Assembly (NCBI GenBank): GCA_958423465.1
Contig: CATZRD010000004.1
Span: 1-64,000, forward strand
Length of the DNA: 64,000 nt
Source: an uncultured Oscillospiraceae bacterium
Lineage (GTDB): Bacteria; Bacillota; Clostridia; Oscillospirales; Oscillospiraceae
Direction: 5' to 3'
The notes under the pieces were generated by a model. That model saw nothing but the letters and a program-made list of their open reading frames with translations. It had not been told where the DNA came from and made no database searches. Position numbers and translations under genes: made by a program. Below are positions 1 through 9,269 of the stretch, piece by piece (position 1 is the stretch's first letter; every line of letters starts with the position of its first letter).

Positions 1-279
1 CCGGTATTTCAAAAATATGGAGTACAAATGCCTGCGCTGCGGATTCGAGCCATGGAGACTCGTTGGGGCTCTTGCCTGGTGAAAAAGAGGATTATCACGC
101 TGAATAAGCGGTTGTTAGAGGCTCCTCGTAACTGCATAGAATATGTCGTGATGCACGAGTTTTGCCACTTTATTCACCCTAATCATTCAAAACAGTTCTA
201 CGCTTTCTTAGCCATGCTGATGCCGGATTGGAAGCAGAGAAAAGAAATCCTGGATAAGAGTACAGCTTTCTGGTTGTAA
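1..279 (+). CDS. YgjP/DUF45-type zinc metallopeptidase, C-terminal part
   Basis: The reading frame is open from the first base, so the gene starts left of the window and only about 92 C-terminal residues are visible. It shows the family signature TRWGSC followed by the zinc-binding helix HEFCHFIHPNHS (HExxH plus a third histidine), typical of YgjP-like (M48-related, SprT-like) metallopeptidases. Genes of this family are often found beside type I restriction-modification genes, which would then lie to the left; that is inference. The local sequence is clearly more A+T rich than the rest of the window, which suggests a different origin. Confidence 0.85.
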   Translation, partial: PVFQKYGVQMPALRIRAMETRWGSCLVKKRIITLNKRLLEAPRNCIEYVVMHEFCHFIHPNHSKQFYAFLAMLMPDWKQRKEILDKSTAFWL

Positions 280-426
280 AATGTCTGCAAGGGGCATCAG
301 CGGTTCAACAAGCAGACCACCTAAAAACAACTAATGATCGTCGTATACACGGAGTCTCGCCCGGCTCTTTTGCTTTGGCGTGGTGGTGTGCTCTTATTTC
401 GTAATATACCCTTACCAGCAACCAGC

Positions 427-458
427 GGTTGTGGGTTCGATTCCCACCATCAGCTCCA
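427..458 (+). other. 3' tRNA fragment, probable att site
   Basis: The sequence reads as a T arm (GTGGG-TTCGATT-CCCAC at 431-447), an acceptor 3' strand CATCAGC, a discriminator T and CCA. An intact tRNA would need GCTGATG about 50 bases upstream, and neither this nor a D arm is present. A 3'-terminal tRNA copy followed by a terminator is the usual scar of an element integrated into a tRNA gene; the acceptor resembles some tRNA-Thr genes. The stretch 280-426 holds no gene I can support. Confidence 0.5.
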
Positions 459-496
459 CGTCGGAGCAAAGTTCGCTTTGCTCCGACGTCTTTTTA
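458..496 (+). terminator. Rho-independent terminator after the tRNA fragment
   Basis: A near-perfect hairpin (458-470 with 477-489, loop GTTCGC) is followed by CTTTTTATT. It directly follows the tRNA CCA end, as expected for the original tRNA gene's own terminator left next to an attachment site. Confidence 0.8.
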
Positions 497-536
497 TTCC
501 CACAGAAAAGTTGGCCATGCGTACTGTACAGCACCC

Positions 537-575
537 AAAGAGGGCCGCGCCCGATGCCGGGTGCGGTCCTCTTTT
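537..575. terminator. Hairpin terminator below the glycosidase operon
   Basis: A 17-bp stem (537-553 with 558-574) containing two G-U type pairs, flanked by AAAG/CTTTT. It can serve as the terminator of the minus-strand glycoside hydrolase operon ending at 699, or work in both directions. The rest of 497-698 holds nothing I recognise. Confidence 0.55.
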
Positions 576-698
576 CTCCTATGGATTTTGCCGCGAAAAC
601 CGCGTGACAGACGCGGTCTGCTCCTTGGATTTTCTCCGCCAGAGCCGCAGCCTGCGCGCAGCCGCCGGCCTTTTCGCTGCCTTCGCTTGAGGGTCCCG

Positions 699-2006
699 TC
701 ACGCCAGCACTTCGCCGTTGGAGGCGATGACCTGGCTGTAAAACCGGGCTGAGTCCTTCAGCGTCCGCTTCTGGGTGGCGTAGTCCACGTGGACAAGGCC
801 CAGACGGGGGCCGTAGCCCTCCGCCCACTCGAAGTTGTCCATCAGGGACCAGTGCTGGTAGCCCAGCACCGGGATCCCCTCGTCCACCGCGCGCTTCACA
901 TTGGACAGATATTCCGTTAAAAATGCGATACGCTTGGCGTCATGGACCTGTCCATCCGGCCCCACTTCGTCGTTGCCCGCCATGCCGTTCTCGGTGACCA
1001 TGATGGGCAGGCCGTAGCGCTCGTGGAAAAACCGGATGGTCCAATAGAGGCACCGGCCGTCGATGAGCCAGCCCATGCTGGTCTTGCGGTCCTCCGGCCA
1101 CTCTTTGGAGTGGTCCTTCCAGTCCTTTTGCAGGGGAGCGTAGACGTTGACGCCGATAAAGTCCATATCGCATTGGATCCGGGGCATATCCCGCCTGTGG
1201 GTGCGGTAGATGCCGTAGGCGCTCACCGGCTCCCCTCTGAAAATGGGGTCGCCCCACCAGCGGTTTGACATGGTACCGGAATTGCTCTCAAAGGTCTCGA
1301 ACCGGGCTTTTTCAATGTCCGCCTCGCTTTCGGTGTCTGGGACAAAGCAGCCAGCGGCCATGGCGATGCCCACCTTGGGCGGCTTTTTGGCGTACTTGCG
1401 GACGGCGTCCACCGCCGCCTTATGGGCAAACAGGCAGTTGCGGGTCAGCCTGGAGAGAGCCAGATAGCGGTGGGCAAAGGGGGCGTGGGCTCCCGTCATG
1501 TGGCCGTTCATGATAAAGCACTGGGGCTCGTTCAGGGGGATCCACCAGGTCACCCGGTCGGAGAGGGCCTCCACAACCGCCCGGACATAGTCCCGAAACA
1601 GGGGAACGATCCCATCGCTGAACCAGCCGCCCTTTTCCTGCACCCACACCGGAAGGTCCCAGTGGTACAGCGTTACCAGAGGCTCGACGCCGTTTTTCAG
1701 AAGCTCGTCCACCAGGTCGGAGTAGAAGGCCAGGCCCCTGGGGTTGACCGTCCCCTCAGCGGGCATGACCCGGGGCCAGGAGATGGAAAAGCGGTAGCTC
1801 TTCAGCCCCATTTCCTTCATCAGGGCCACGTCCTCTTTCCAGCGGTGATAGTGGTCGCAGGCGGTGTGGCAGTCAGCGCCGCCCTTGATTTTGCCGGCGG
1901 GGGCCGCGTCCCATATGGACGGCGCTTTGCCGCCCTCGTCCCAGCCCCCCTCGATCTGAGCCGCCGCCGTGGCCGCGCCCCAGAGAAAGTTTTCAGGAAA
2001 CGCCAT
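699..2006 (-). CDS. GH1 beta-glucosidase/beta-glycosidase
   Basis: A 435-aa family 1 glycoside hydrolase, full length for the family and without a signal peptide, so cytoplasmic. It shows the N-terminal signature FPENFLWGAATAAAQIEG, the acid/base region LNEPQC (usual form TFNEP) and the nucleophile motif TENGMAG. It probably hydrolyses beta-linked di- or oligosaccharides taken up by the symporter encoded upstream. I chose the ATG at 2006 because GGGAGGAG precedes it at good spacing; an upstream ATG at 2021 would overlap the preceding gene and lacks a site. It is the last gene of the operon. The exact sugar specificity (glucoside, galactoside, 6-phospho-sugar) cannot be read from sequence. Confidence 0.93.
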   Translation of the reverse strand: MAFPENFLWGAATAAAQIEGGWDEGGKAPSIWDAAPAGKIKGGADCHTACDHYHRWKEDVALMKEMGLKSYRFSISWPRVMPAEGTVNPRGLAFYSDLVDELLKNGVEPLVTLYHWDLPVWVQEKGGWFSDGIVPLFRDYVRAVVEALSDRVTWWIPLNEPQCFIMNGHMTGAHAPFAHRYLALSRLTRNCLFAHKAAVDAVRKYAKKPPKVGIAMAAGCFVPDTESEADIEKARFETFESNSGTMSNRWWGDPIFRGEPVSAYGIYRTHRRDMPRIQCDMDFIGVNVYAPLQKDWKDHSKEWPEDRKTSMGWLIDGRCLYWTIRFFHERYGLPIMVTENGMAGNDEVGPDGQVHDAKRIAFLTEYLSNVKRAVDEGIPVLGYQHWSLMDNFEWAEGYGPRLGLVHVDYATQKRTLKDSARFYSQVIASNGEVLA

Positions 2007-2008
2007 GT

Positions 2009-3553
2009 TCACTCCTCCCATTCTATCGTATACATCACAATGTCGTTGGTGCCCAGGGCGCAGGTGAGGAGCGTCTTTCCGCCCTCTACGGTAAAAGCCG
2101 CGTTCTCGCTCACCAGCCGGGAGCGGGCCTTGACGTCCTCCACCTCCGCCGGGGTGAGATTTTCCGGACTGCCCATCTCCCGCCAGAGGCGCTTGGGGTT
2201 GCAGTGATCATCGTCGATTCGTTCCACTGTGACCGCCTTTGCCCTGCCGCCGATCTCCAGCTCCACCTCATAATGCCGGCGCTCCCTGGGGTCGTTGGAC
2301 TGGGCGAACACCAGCACCTGCAGGCGGTTCCCGTCCCGGAAGGCGGCGTATTCCACCGGGGTATTGGCCCGGAAGCCCATGTCCAGCCGCTCCGGGTAGA
2401 GCTTGGAGAGCAGCTTGAAGGCCCAGAAATTGGGCTTGGGGATGCCGTCGTTGGTGAGGATGCCGAAGCCGCCGATAAAGGGCTTGTTGAGCTGGAGCTG
2501 CTCCTCAAAGAGGTCGCTGAGGCACCAGAAAAAGTAGCCCCTAAAGCGGTTGTCCAGGTCCAGCACACTTTTCAGCACAAAGGCGGCGGAATATTTCTCG
2601 TCGTGGACCGGGGCGGCAAAGATGGCCATGGAGTTCCACTCGGTCATAAAGACCGGCAGGTCCCCCGCCCTGGCGCACAGCTCGTCGTCCATCCGGGCCA
2701 AAGCTCCCTTGGGCACCTGGGCCGCCTTGGCCGGGTCGAAGAACATTTTGCCCAGAGTCTCAGTCAGGTCGGAGCGCTCCTTGACCGCGCCGTGCATGGT
2801 CCGAAAAATGGCCCCATAGTTGGCGGGGGTAATCAGGTTGCCGAAGGCGTCGCCGGGGTAGTGGTGGGTGGAGATAAAGTCCAGGGGCACGCTGTTTTCC
2901 CGGCAGTAGGCCAGAAACTCGCCGATCCACTTGCAGGCGCTGGTGGAGGGCCCGCCCACCCGGATCTTTGGGTCCACGGACTTGACCGCCCGGGCGGTCA
3001 CCTCGTAGAGCTTAAAGTAGTCCTTCTGGGTGCCGGAGAAAAAGCCCGTCAGATCCGGCTCGTTCCAGACCTCGAACCACCAGCTCTCCACCTCCTCCGC
3101 GCCGTAGCGGTCCAGCAGAAAGCGGATAAAGGCCCTGATGTAGTCTCCCCACTCCTGCCAATCCTTGGGGGGAGCGGTATGGTTTTTGTAGTGCAGGCCG
3201 GTCTTGCCGTTCCGGGCCAGCTGGCTGGGCATGAAGCTCAGCTCCACAAAGGGCTTGACGCCTACGCTCAGCAGGTTGTCATACACATGGCCGCACTGGC
3301 GGAAGTTCACCTCCCGCACCCGCCCGCCGCCGGGCATGGGGGAGAAGGTGCGCAGGTCGGCGATGGTCCACATATCGTCGTCAAAAATGCCGTGGAACCG
3401 CAGGGAACGGATGCCCAGCTCGTCGTGGACGAAGCGGAGCTGCTCCACCATGTCGCTGCGGTGGAGCTGGAGGGCGTGGTCGCAGCCCAGACCCTCCTGC
3501 CAGGCGTAGTCGGTGGGGCGGGTGGGACCCTTCGGGTCGATTTGAATTTTCAC
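2009..3553 (-). CDS. GH39 beta-xylosidase-like glycosidase
   Basis: A 514-aa protein matching family 39 glycoside hydrolases, mainly beta-xylosidases. The acid/base glutamate sits in FEVWNEPDLTGFF and the nucleophile in FMTEWNS, both in the expected order. No signal peptide is visible, so it should act in the cytoplasm on short xylo-oligosaccharides or related beta-glycosides. The start is a GTG at 3553 sharing bases with the TGA stop of the GH43 gene (GTGA overlap), which implies translational coupling. Its stop lies 2 bases before the GH1 start. Confidence 0.88.
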   Translation of the reverse strand: MKIQIDPKGPTRPTDYAWQEGLGCDHALQLHRSDMVEQLRFVHDELGIRSLRFHGIFDDDMWTIADLRTFSPMPGGGRVREVNFRQCGHVYDNLLSVGVKPFVELSFMPSQLARNGKTGLHYKNHTAPPKDWQEWGDYIRAFIRFLLDRYGAEEVESWWFEVWNEPDLTGFFSGTQKDYFKLYEVTARAVKSVDPKIRVGGPSTSACKWIGEFLAYCRENSVPLDFISTHHYPGDAFGNLITPANYGAIFRTMHGAVKERSDLTETLGKMFFDPAKAAQVPKGALARMDDELCARAGDLPVFMTEWNSMAIFAAPVHDEKYSAAFVLKSVLDLDNRFRGYFFWCLSDLFEEQLQLNKPFIGGFGILTNDGIPKPNFWAFKLLSKLYPERLDMGFRANTPVEYAAFRDGNRLQVLVFAQSNDPRERRHYEVELEIGGRAKAVTVERIDDDHCNPKRLWREMGSPENLTPAEVEDVKARSRLVSENAAFTVEGGKTLLTCALGTNDIVMYTIEWEE

Positions 3554-5037
3554 TGTCTATCCCCTCCAAATGACAGCTCTAAAAGCTGGAGCTTCCCTTG
3601 CCCGACAAACTTCAAAAACAGCGGCGCCGCTGCCTGGGGGACGTTCAGCCTGGCTGATAGGGTGCGCCATTCCTCCCACGGGGCGACGGCCAGCTCCGCC
3701 AGGGGCGCGCCGCCCTCGGAGGTGGAAACGCGCAGGACCCCCGACGCCTCCCCCCGCACGGTGACGGTCAGCTCCACCGGGCCGTCAAAGGCAAAGTATT
3801 TGTAGCCGACCATGGTGCCGCCGGTGATATGGCTCACGATCTGCCGCCCGTCCTCCTCCACCACCTGGGGCCGCTTGCCCCGCCGCTTCAAACCAAGACG
3901 CATGGGCTTGCCGTCGTAGAGATTGCAGCAGATGGCGGCGGGGTAGCTGCCCTTTGCTTCCAGCGGCCCGCCGTTGAGGCCGCAGGAGGTGATCTCCACC
4001 TGCCGGATGGTCCCGTCCGGGGAAATTTCGATGGGTTCGGCGCAGGCCTGCCGGGAGAAATCGGTGGTATGGGTGCAGCGGTGGTAAAAGACGTAGTATT
4101 GGCCGTTTATCCGCTCGATGCCCCCGTGGATGGTGCCCGCCGGGGCCTTCATGGTTTGGTTCCCGGCAAGGCCCAGGTCGCTGTTGGAGACGATGACCCC
4201 CCGGTATTGGAACTCCCGGTCCGGGTATCGGCTGGTGGCGTAGGCCAGCTCGTTGTTCCGCCCGGAGGAGTAGACCAGGTAATAGAGCTCGCCGAACTTT
4301 CTGATGCTGGCCGCCTCAAAGAAGGGGTGGTCATAGAGCTCGCTGCCCCGGGGGGCGGTGTCCCGGCTGTCCAGGACGGCCCTGGGCTCCCCCTTGACGG
4401 TGAGCATATCGTTCTCCAGCTCCACGCAGACGCAGTTCATGATGCTGGGCTTGGTCTCTTTGATCTCCCGGGCGGACCGCTGGAAAATTCTGCTCTCGAT
4501 CCAGCGGAAATACCAGCCCAGGGCCTTATTGCGGAAGTCAAATCCGAAGCCCCAGCCGTAGTAGAGCCAGACGCGGCCGTTGTCGTTCAAAACGGCGGGG
4601 TCGTTGGTGAGATAGCGGAGAAGGGGCGTTCTGTCGGGCCAGCGGATGTCCCCCAGGTAGGCAAAAGGCCCGGCGGGGGAGTCGGACACCGCCACGGACA
4701 TGGGACCGAAGTTTTTGACGTTGGGCCCCATGGCCGCATAGTAGAGATAGTACCGCCCGTCGTTGCCCCGCACACAGTCGGGGGCGTAGAAGTCCGGCAG
4801 TTTATCGCCCTGGGCCCGGGCGTCCTGCTCCTTCCGGTAGGTGACGCCGTGGCAGGTCCAGTCCGTAAGATCGTCCACCGGGGCGGACCAGACGGTGTAA
4901 TCCCTGACGCAGAACCGGTCCGAACCGGCGGCGTCGTGGCTGCCGTAGAGATACACCCGGTCCCCGAACACATGGGGCTCCCCGTCGGGGACATACTCAT
5001 CCAGGGGCAGGAAGGGGTTGCATACCTGCTTTTTCAT
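3550..5037 (-). CDS. GH43 beta-xylosidase/alpha-arabinofuranosidase-like enzyme
   Basis: A 495-aa family 43 glycoside hydrolase. The catalytic five-bladed propeller occupies roughly the first 320 residues: Asp in DGEPHVF near the start, a second Asp in TNDPAVLND and the Glu in FFEAASIRKF. The C-terminal ~150 residues look like a beta-sandwich, carbohydrate-binding-like domain. There is no signal peptide. Two in-frame ATGs exist: 5043, which makes an ATGA overlap with the transporter stop, and 5037, which is better spaced from the GGGG site; I chose 5037. Expected role: removal of xylose or arabinose from imported oligosaccharides. Confidence 0.87.
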   Translation of the reverse strand: MKKQVCNPFLPLDEYVPDGEPHVFGDRVYLYGSHDAAGSDRFCVRDYTVWSAPVDDLTDWTCHGVTYRKEQDARAQGDKLPDFYAPDCVRGNDGRYYLYYAAMGPNVKNFGPMSVAVSDSPAGPFAYLGDIRWPDRTPLLRYLTNDPAVLNDNGRVWLYYGWGFGFDFRNKALGWYFRWIESRIFQRSAREIKETKPSIMNCVCVELENDMLTVKGEPRAVLDSRDTAPRGSELYDHPFFEAASIRKFGELYYLVYSSGRNNELAYATSRYPDREFQYRGVIVSNSDLGLAGNQTMKAPAGTIHGGIERINGQYYVFYHRCTHTTDFSRQACAEPIEISPDGTIRQVEITSCGLNGGPLEAKGSYPAAICCNLYDGKPMRLGLKRRGKRPQVVEEDGRQIVSHITGGTMVGYKYFAFDGPVELTVTVRGEASGVLRVSTSEGGAPLAELAVAPWEEWRTLSARLNVPQAAAPLFLKFVGQGKLQLLELSFGGDRQ

Positions 5038-5039
5038 GG

Positions 5040-6770
5040 TCATTTCCCCGCTCTCGCGGCCTTCTTCGCCGCCTTGGCCGCGGCCTTGGCGTCCGCTTTG
5101 GCCTTCTTTTCCAGATACTTCCGGTTCTCGGCCTCGAAGTCCAGGCCCTTCTTCCGGCAGTGCTCCTTCAGGTCGGCGACGCGGTCAGCTTCCCGGAGCC
5201 GCTCGGCCTCCTCCGCCTCCCGGCGCTCCAGCTCGGCGGGGTCGATCCACTCCTCGCCCCGGGCCAGGGCGGCCCGCTTCTCCCGCTCGATGAGGTCGGC
5301 GTTGATCTGAGGCATCTTCTTCTCCACGTCCACGAAGGGCAGCAAAATGACACAGGCCGCCGCGAAGATGATATCGAACAGATAGAACGCCATGACCATG
5401 AAGGAGATCACGTCCCCGTTGGGAACCACGCCCTCCACGTCCACAAAGCCCCGCTTCAGGATGCCGGACTCGAACCCGCCGGCGAAGGGAGCGTAGATGG
5501 CGCTCTGAATGGCCGTGATGATGGCTACGCCCAGCATCCCTTCCAGACGGAGGCCGGAGCGGTGCTCCACGCTGTCGTAGGCGTAGCACAGCAGAGTGGC
5601 GAACACATAGGCGTGGGGCAGCATACCCACCTGCCGCAGGAAGCCGGAGGCCAGGACGATGGGCAGGTTGGCAGGGAAGAGCCAGCCCACGATGCCGCCC
5701 AGAAAGATCAGCAGATACCCCACCCAGCACACGTTCTTGACCCCGAACTTCTTGGCCAGGGGATAGATGGCGATGGCGCCGACGCCCAGGGGGATACCGG
5801 TGACGACCTGGTAGATGGTGTACATCATGGGGTTTTCCGCGCCGCCCAGCAGGAACTTGATGTAAAAGTACTGGACGTTGCCGCCCTTGAAGTTGTCCAT
5901 GATGCCGCCGATGGTCATCAGGATCATAAGGATCACGAAGTAGCGGTTGGTGAGCAGGGCCTTCATCTGGTCCACAAGGGGGATCTGGTTCCCATTTTCC
6001 GGCCCCACCTCGTGGGCCACGTCCTCGGTGATCCGCTCACGGGTGTAGAAGTACTCCATCAGGAGCAGGGGAATGGCGATGATGGACAGGGTGATCATCA
6101 GCACGGGATAGCCGCCAATGTCCTTCTCCAGCCACATGGGCAGCACCACCATACTGACCAGCATCCCGATGAGGATGCCGGAGATCAGGGTCCAGCACAC
6201 CTGACGGGTGAACTTCAGCCGCAGCTTCTCGCTGGGGCTGCGGGAGGTCAGGGAGACGATGGTATCCCGGAACAGGTAGAAATACGTGGAGCCGACGGTA
6301 TGATAGCAGATGACCAGGAAGAAGAAATAGATCCAATAGTTCTCCCCCAGTCCGCCCCCGCCGGGGAACAGGAAGATGAGGCAGCCGATGATGATGGACA
6401 CAAAACCGAAGATCAGATACCACGGCCGCATACGGCCCTGGCGGGACCTGGTGTGCTGAATGAGCCAGCCGTTGAGCAGCCCCACGGCCACGGCCAGCAG
6501 CTTGGCCGCCGTCATCACCACCTCGTACTTTCCGCCCATGACCTGCACCATTTCGATGTTGCCGACCCCGTAGATGGCGCCCACCTGCTGGGTGAAGAAC
6601 TTCTCCACCAGGGCCGCGATGGTGTTGACCACGAAGATGAGGCCCAGAGGACCGATGAGGTGGCCCAGGATCAGTTCCTTCCGGGAGACTGTCCGGGTCC
6701 GGGCCTTGGAGTCCATGAAGGGCTTGTCGAATAGCCCTCCGCTGAGTAAGGTCAGTTCTTTCTTTGCCAT
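5040..6770 (-). CDS. GPH-family sugar:cation symporter
   Basis: A 576-aa polytopic membrane protein of the glycoside-pentoside-hexuronide (MelB/XynP-like) family. About twelve hydrophobic segments are visible, with the family-type loop around HTRSRQGRMRPW after the second or third segment. The last ~90 residues form a hydrophilic, highly charged Lys/Ala/Glu tail, probably helical, longer than in MelB. Placed between glycosidase genes it is the obvious uptake route for the oligosaccharides they cleave. Substrate is inferred as xylo-, arabino- or gluco-oligosaccharide. It overlaps the next gene by 4 bases if the ATG at 5043 is used. Confidence 0.88.
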   Translation of the reverse strand: MAKKELTLLSGGLFDKPFMDSKARTRTVSRKELILGHLIGPLGLIFVVNTIAALVEKFFTQQVGAIYGVGNIEMVQVMGGKYEVVMTAAKLLAVAVGLLNGWLIQHTRSRQGRMRPWYLIFGFVSIIIGCLIFLFPGGGGLGENYWIYFFFLVICYHTVGSTYFYLFRDTIVSLTSRSPSEKLRLKFTRQVCWTLISGILIGMLVSMVVLPMWLEKDIGGYPVLMITLSIIAIPLLLMEYFYTRERITEDVAHEVGPENGNQIPLVDQMKALLTNRYFVILMILMTIGGIMDNFKGGNVQYFYIKFLLGGAENPMMYTIYQVVTGIPLGVGAIAIYPLAKKFGVKNVCWVGYLLIFLGGIVGWLFPANLPIVLASGFLRQVGMLPHAYVFATLLCYAYDSVEHRSGLRLEGMLGVAIITAIQSAIYAPFAGGFESGILKRGFVDVEGVVPNGDVISFMVMAFYLFDIIFAAACVILLPFVDVEKKMPQINADLIEREKRAALARGEEWIDPAELERREAEEAERLREADRVADLKEHCRKKGLDFEAENRKYLEKKAKADAKAAAKAAKKAARAGK

Positions 6771-6804
6771 GATGATTCCTCCGTTCTGATCGTATTTTCC
6801 TGTA

Positions 6805-9267
6805 TCAAAATCCCTCCGCCGTCCTGCTCTGAAAGACCAGCTTCAACACCCGGGCCGCCGAGCGGTCCAGAGCCGCCCGGTCCAGCTCGCCCTTTTTCAG
6901 CGCTTCCAGAAGGGCTTTTCGCACGCCCTTGTTCCCCGGCATGATCAGGTCGTTCCCCGCGTTGACGGCGGCGGCGTGGGAGCACTGGCCGGTGGCGTTC
7001 CAGTCGCTCATGACCAGCCCCGCAAAGCCCCATTCCCGGCGAAGCACCTCCGTGCAGAGGCCGCCGCTGTTGGGGGTATAGACGCCGTTGACCATGTTGT
7101 AGGACGACATCACCGTCCAGGGACGGCCCTCGGTGACGGCGACGCGGAAATTGCGCAGGTACAGCTCCCGCATGGCCCGCTGGGAGACGTTTTCCGATAC
7201 CCCGGTGCGGTTGTCCTCCTGGTTGTTGCAGCAGAAGTGTTTCACGGACACCCCCACGCCGCCCTGGGACTGTACGCCCCGGGTAACGGCCGCCGCCATT
7301 TTGCCGGATAGGAGGGGGTCCTCGGCATAATACTCAAAGTTTCTGCCGCACAGGGGGTTGCGGTGGAGGTTCATACCCGGCGCCAGCCAGACGGAAACGC
7401 CGATCTCCAGCATCTCCCGGCCGATGGCCGCGCCGATCTCTTCCACCAGGGCCGTGTCCCAGCTCTGGGCCTGGAGGGTGGCGCTGGGCCAGGCCGTCAT
7501 GTAGCGGTAGACCGGGCGGCCCTTGCCCGGCTTGGCCTTGACCAGCCCCTCCGCCCTTTTCAGCCAGCCCCACCGCCAGTCCTGGGGCAGACCCTCCGGG
7601 TAGCGGGGGGTGCCGTCCTTCATCACCACCGTGGACTGGTTCACATTCAGCCCGGCAGGGCCGTCGGAGAGGACGATGTTGGGGATGCCCTCCTTCAAAA
7701 GCCCTGTGGCGGTGCGGCCCGCCGCCCCCATGACGTTATTGAAGCACCGGATGCTGTAGCCGCCTCCGGTGACCAGGGCGATCTTGTCCCGGTCGGTGAG
7801 TCGGGAGAGGAGCGGGCCGATCTTCTCCGGCGCGCGCTCCTCCGGCGCCTCCCCATGGCGGATAGGCGTAACCCCGGACAGATCCACGGCGATTCGGGGC
7901 AGGGAGGGATCGTACCCGGCCCCGATTTTCGGCCCCGTCAGATCGGAGAAGCTCAGCTCTGCGGGGCAGACCGGCGTTACATACTCGGTAACGGTTTCCG
8001 TCTCCACTGTCAGCACGGCGCGGGGGACAGCGCCGGCGCTGGAGGGACCCAGCAGCAGGCCGTATTCCCCCGGCTCCAGCACAAAGCAGCTTCTCGACTC
8101 GTCAAATCCGGCCAGGTCCCGCAGATCGAAGGACAGGACCGTTTCCTCCGCGCTGCCGGGGGCCAGCACCCCCGTTTTGGCGAAGGCAGCCAGGCCCAGC
8201 GCCTCGGCGTCCAGCTTCCCTGTGGGCTTGCGGAGGTAGAGCTGGACCACCTCCCGCCCGGCGTACCCGGTTCCGATGTTTTTCACCCGCACCCGGCAGA
8301 CGATCCGGGGACCCTCCGCCGTACACGCCAGCAACTCCTGAGAAAAGCTGGTATAGGACAGACCATAGCCAAAGGGGAACCGGGGCTTTACCCCAAAGGT
8401 GGAGAAGTACCGGTAGCCGATGTAGATCCCCTCCCGGTAGTCCTCCTCCTTCAAATTGCCGTTGCGGTGGCCGAAGGTGTCGGCGCTGGGGTAGTCCTCA
8501 TAGCGGCAGGCCCAGGTGTCGGCCAGCTTCCCGGAGGGCGTCGCCGCTCCGGTGAGCAGGTCGGCCAGAGCGTTTCCGCCCTCCATGCCCCCCTGCCCGT
8601 AAAACAGCACCGCGTCGATACGCACCTCGTCCAGAATGGACAGGTCCACCACGCCGCCGCAGTTGAGGACCAAAATCAGCTTTTTGTAGTGGGCGGACAG
8701 AACCCGCAGGCTCTCTGCCTCCACGTCGGAGAGCAGGTAATCCCCCTTCTCCACCCGCCGGTCATCCCCCTCTCCCGCCTGGCGGGAGAGGACATAGATG
8801 GCGGTGTCGGTCTCGTCGGTCAGCTCGTCCGGCAGGATGGGGGTACAGGCCGGGTAGGGCATGGGGTGTTCCCCGATCATAATGAACATCTGCATGGTCC
8901 GAATGGGAGAATATTTTTTGCACGCCGCCTCCACAGACTGCCGCCAGGCCGCCACGTCGGCCCGGTATTTTTGCTCGAAGCGGTCCATCCAGAGGGTGGT
9001 TGGAATGGAGAAGCCTCCGTTGCGGAGTCCCTCCTCAATGGTGACGCTGTACCGTTCCCGCACGTCGCCGCTGCCCCTGCCGCCCTTCACCGTCATGCGG
9101 CTTCCGGGGCCGTACAGCGCCACCGTCCGGGTCCTGAGGGGCAGAACGCCGTCATTTTTCAGCAGCACCATGCCCTCGGCGGCGGCCCTGCGGGCCAACG
9201 CCCGGTGGTCCCGCTCCCGCTGGGATTCCTCCGGGGTGGATGCCCCGTATACTCTGAACTTCTCCAT
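6805..9267 (-). CDS. GH3 beta-glucosidase/xylosidase with permuted domain order
   Basis: An 820-aa family 3 glycoside hydrolase with unusual domain order. The N-terminal ~310 residues resemble the GH3 C-terminal alpha/beta-sandwich (LLKNDGVLPL near residue 37). A fibronectin-III-like domain follows at about 320-440. The (beta/alpha)8 barrel comes last, with LSDGPAGLNV, KHFCCNNQE, SSYNMVNGVYTPNS and the nucleophile region GLVMSDWNATG about 60 residues from the end. This circularly permuted layout is known for some gut Firmicutes GH3 enzymes. The start at 9267 is preferred because GGAGGT lies 6 bases upstream; the ATG at 9273 is too close to it. No signal peptide. Confidence 0.9.
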   Translation of the reverse strand: MEKFRVYGASTPEESQRERDHRALARRAAAEGMVLLKNDGVLPLRTRTVALYGPGSRMTVKGGRGSGDVRERYSVTIEEGLRNGGFSIPTTLWMDRFEQKYRADVAAWRQSVEAACKKYSPIRTMQMFIMIGEHPMPYPACTPILPDELTDETDTAIYVLSRQAGEGDDRRVEKGDYLLSDVEAESLRVLSAHYKKLILVLNCGGVVDLSILDEVRIDAVLFYGQGGMEGGNALADLLTGAATPSGKLADTWACRYEDYPSADTFGHRNGNLKEEDYREGIYIGYRYFSTFGVKPRFPFGYGLSYTSFSQELLACTAEGPRIVCRVRVKNIGTGYAGREVVQLYLRKPTGKLDAEALGLAAFAKTGVLAPGSAEETVLSFDLRDLAGFDESRSCFVLEPGEYGLLLGPSSAGAVPRAVLTVETETVTEYVTPVCPAELSFSDLTGPKIGAGYDPSLPRIAVDLSGVTPIRHGEAPEERAPEKIGPLLSRLTDRDKIALVTGGGYSIRCFNNVMGAAGRTATGLLKEGIPNIVLSDGPAGLNVNQSTVVMKDGTPRYPEGLPQDWRWGWLKRAEGLVKAKPGKGRPVYRYMTAWPSATLQAQSWDTALVEEIGAAIGREMLEIGVSVWLAPGMNLHRNPLCGRNFEYYAEDPLLSGKMAAAVTRGVQSQGGVGVSVKHFCCNNQEDNRTGVSENVSQRAMRELYLRNFRVAVTEGRPWTVMSSYNMVNGVYTPNSGGLCTEVLRREWGFAGLVMSDWNATGQCSHAAAVNAGNDLIMPGNKGVRKALLEALKKGELDRAALDRSAARVLKLVFQSRTAEGF

Positions 9268-9269
9268 GG

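Noticed and set aside
383..458. A complete tRNA gene
   Set aside because: Only the T arm and 3' acceptor end are present. No D arm, anticodon stem or matching 5' acceptor strand could be placed.
334..828. Several short overlapping frames at the left end
   Set aside because: They run across the tRNA fragment, terminators and the end of the GH1 gene. None has a ribosome site or recognisable product.
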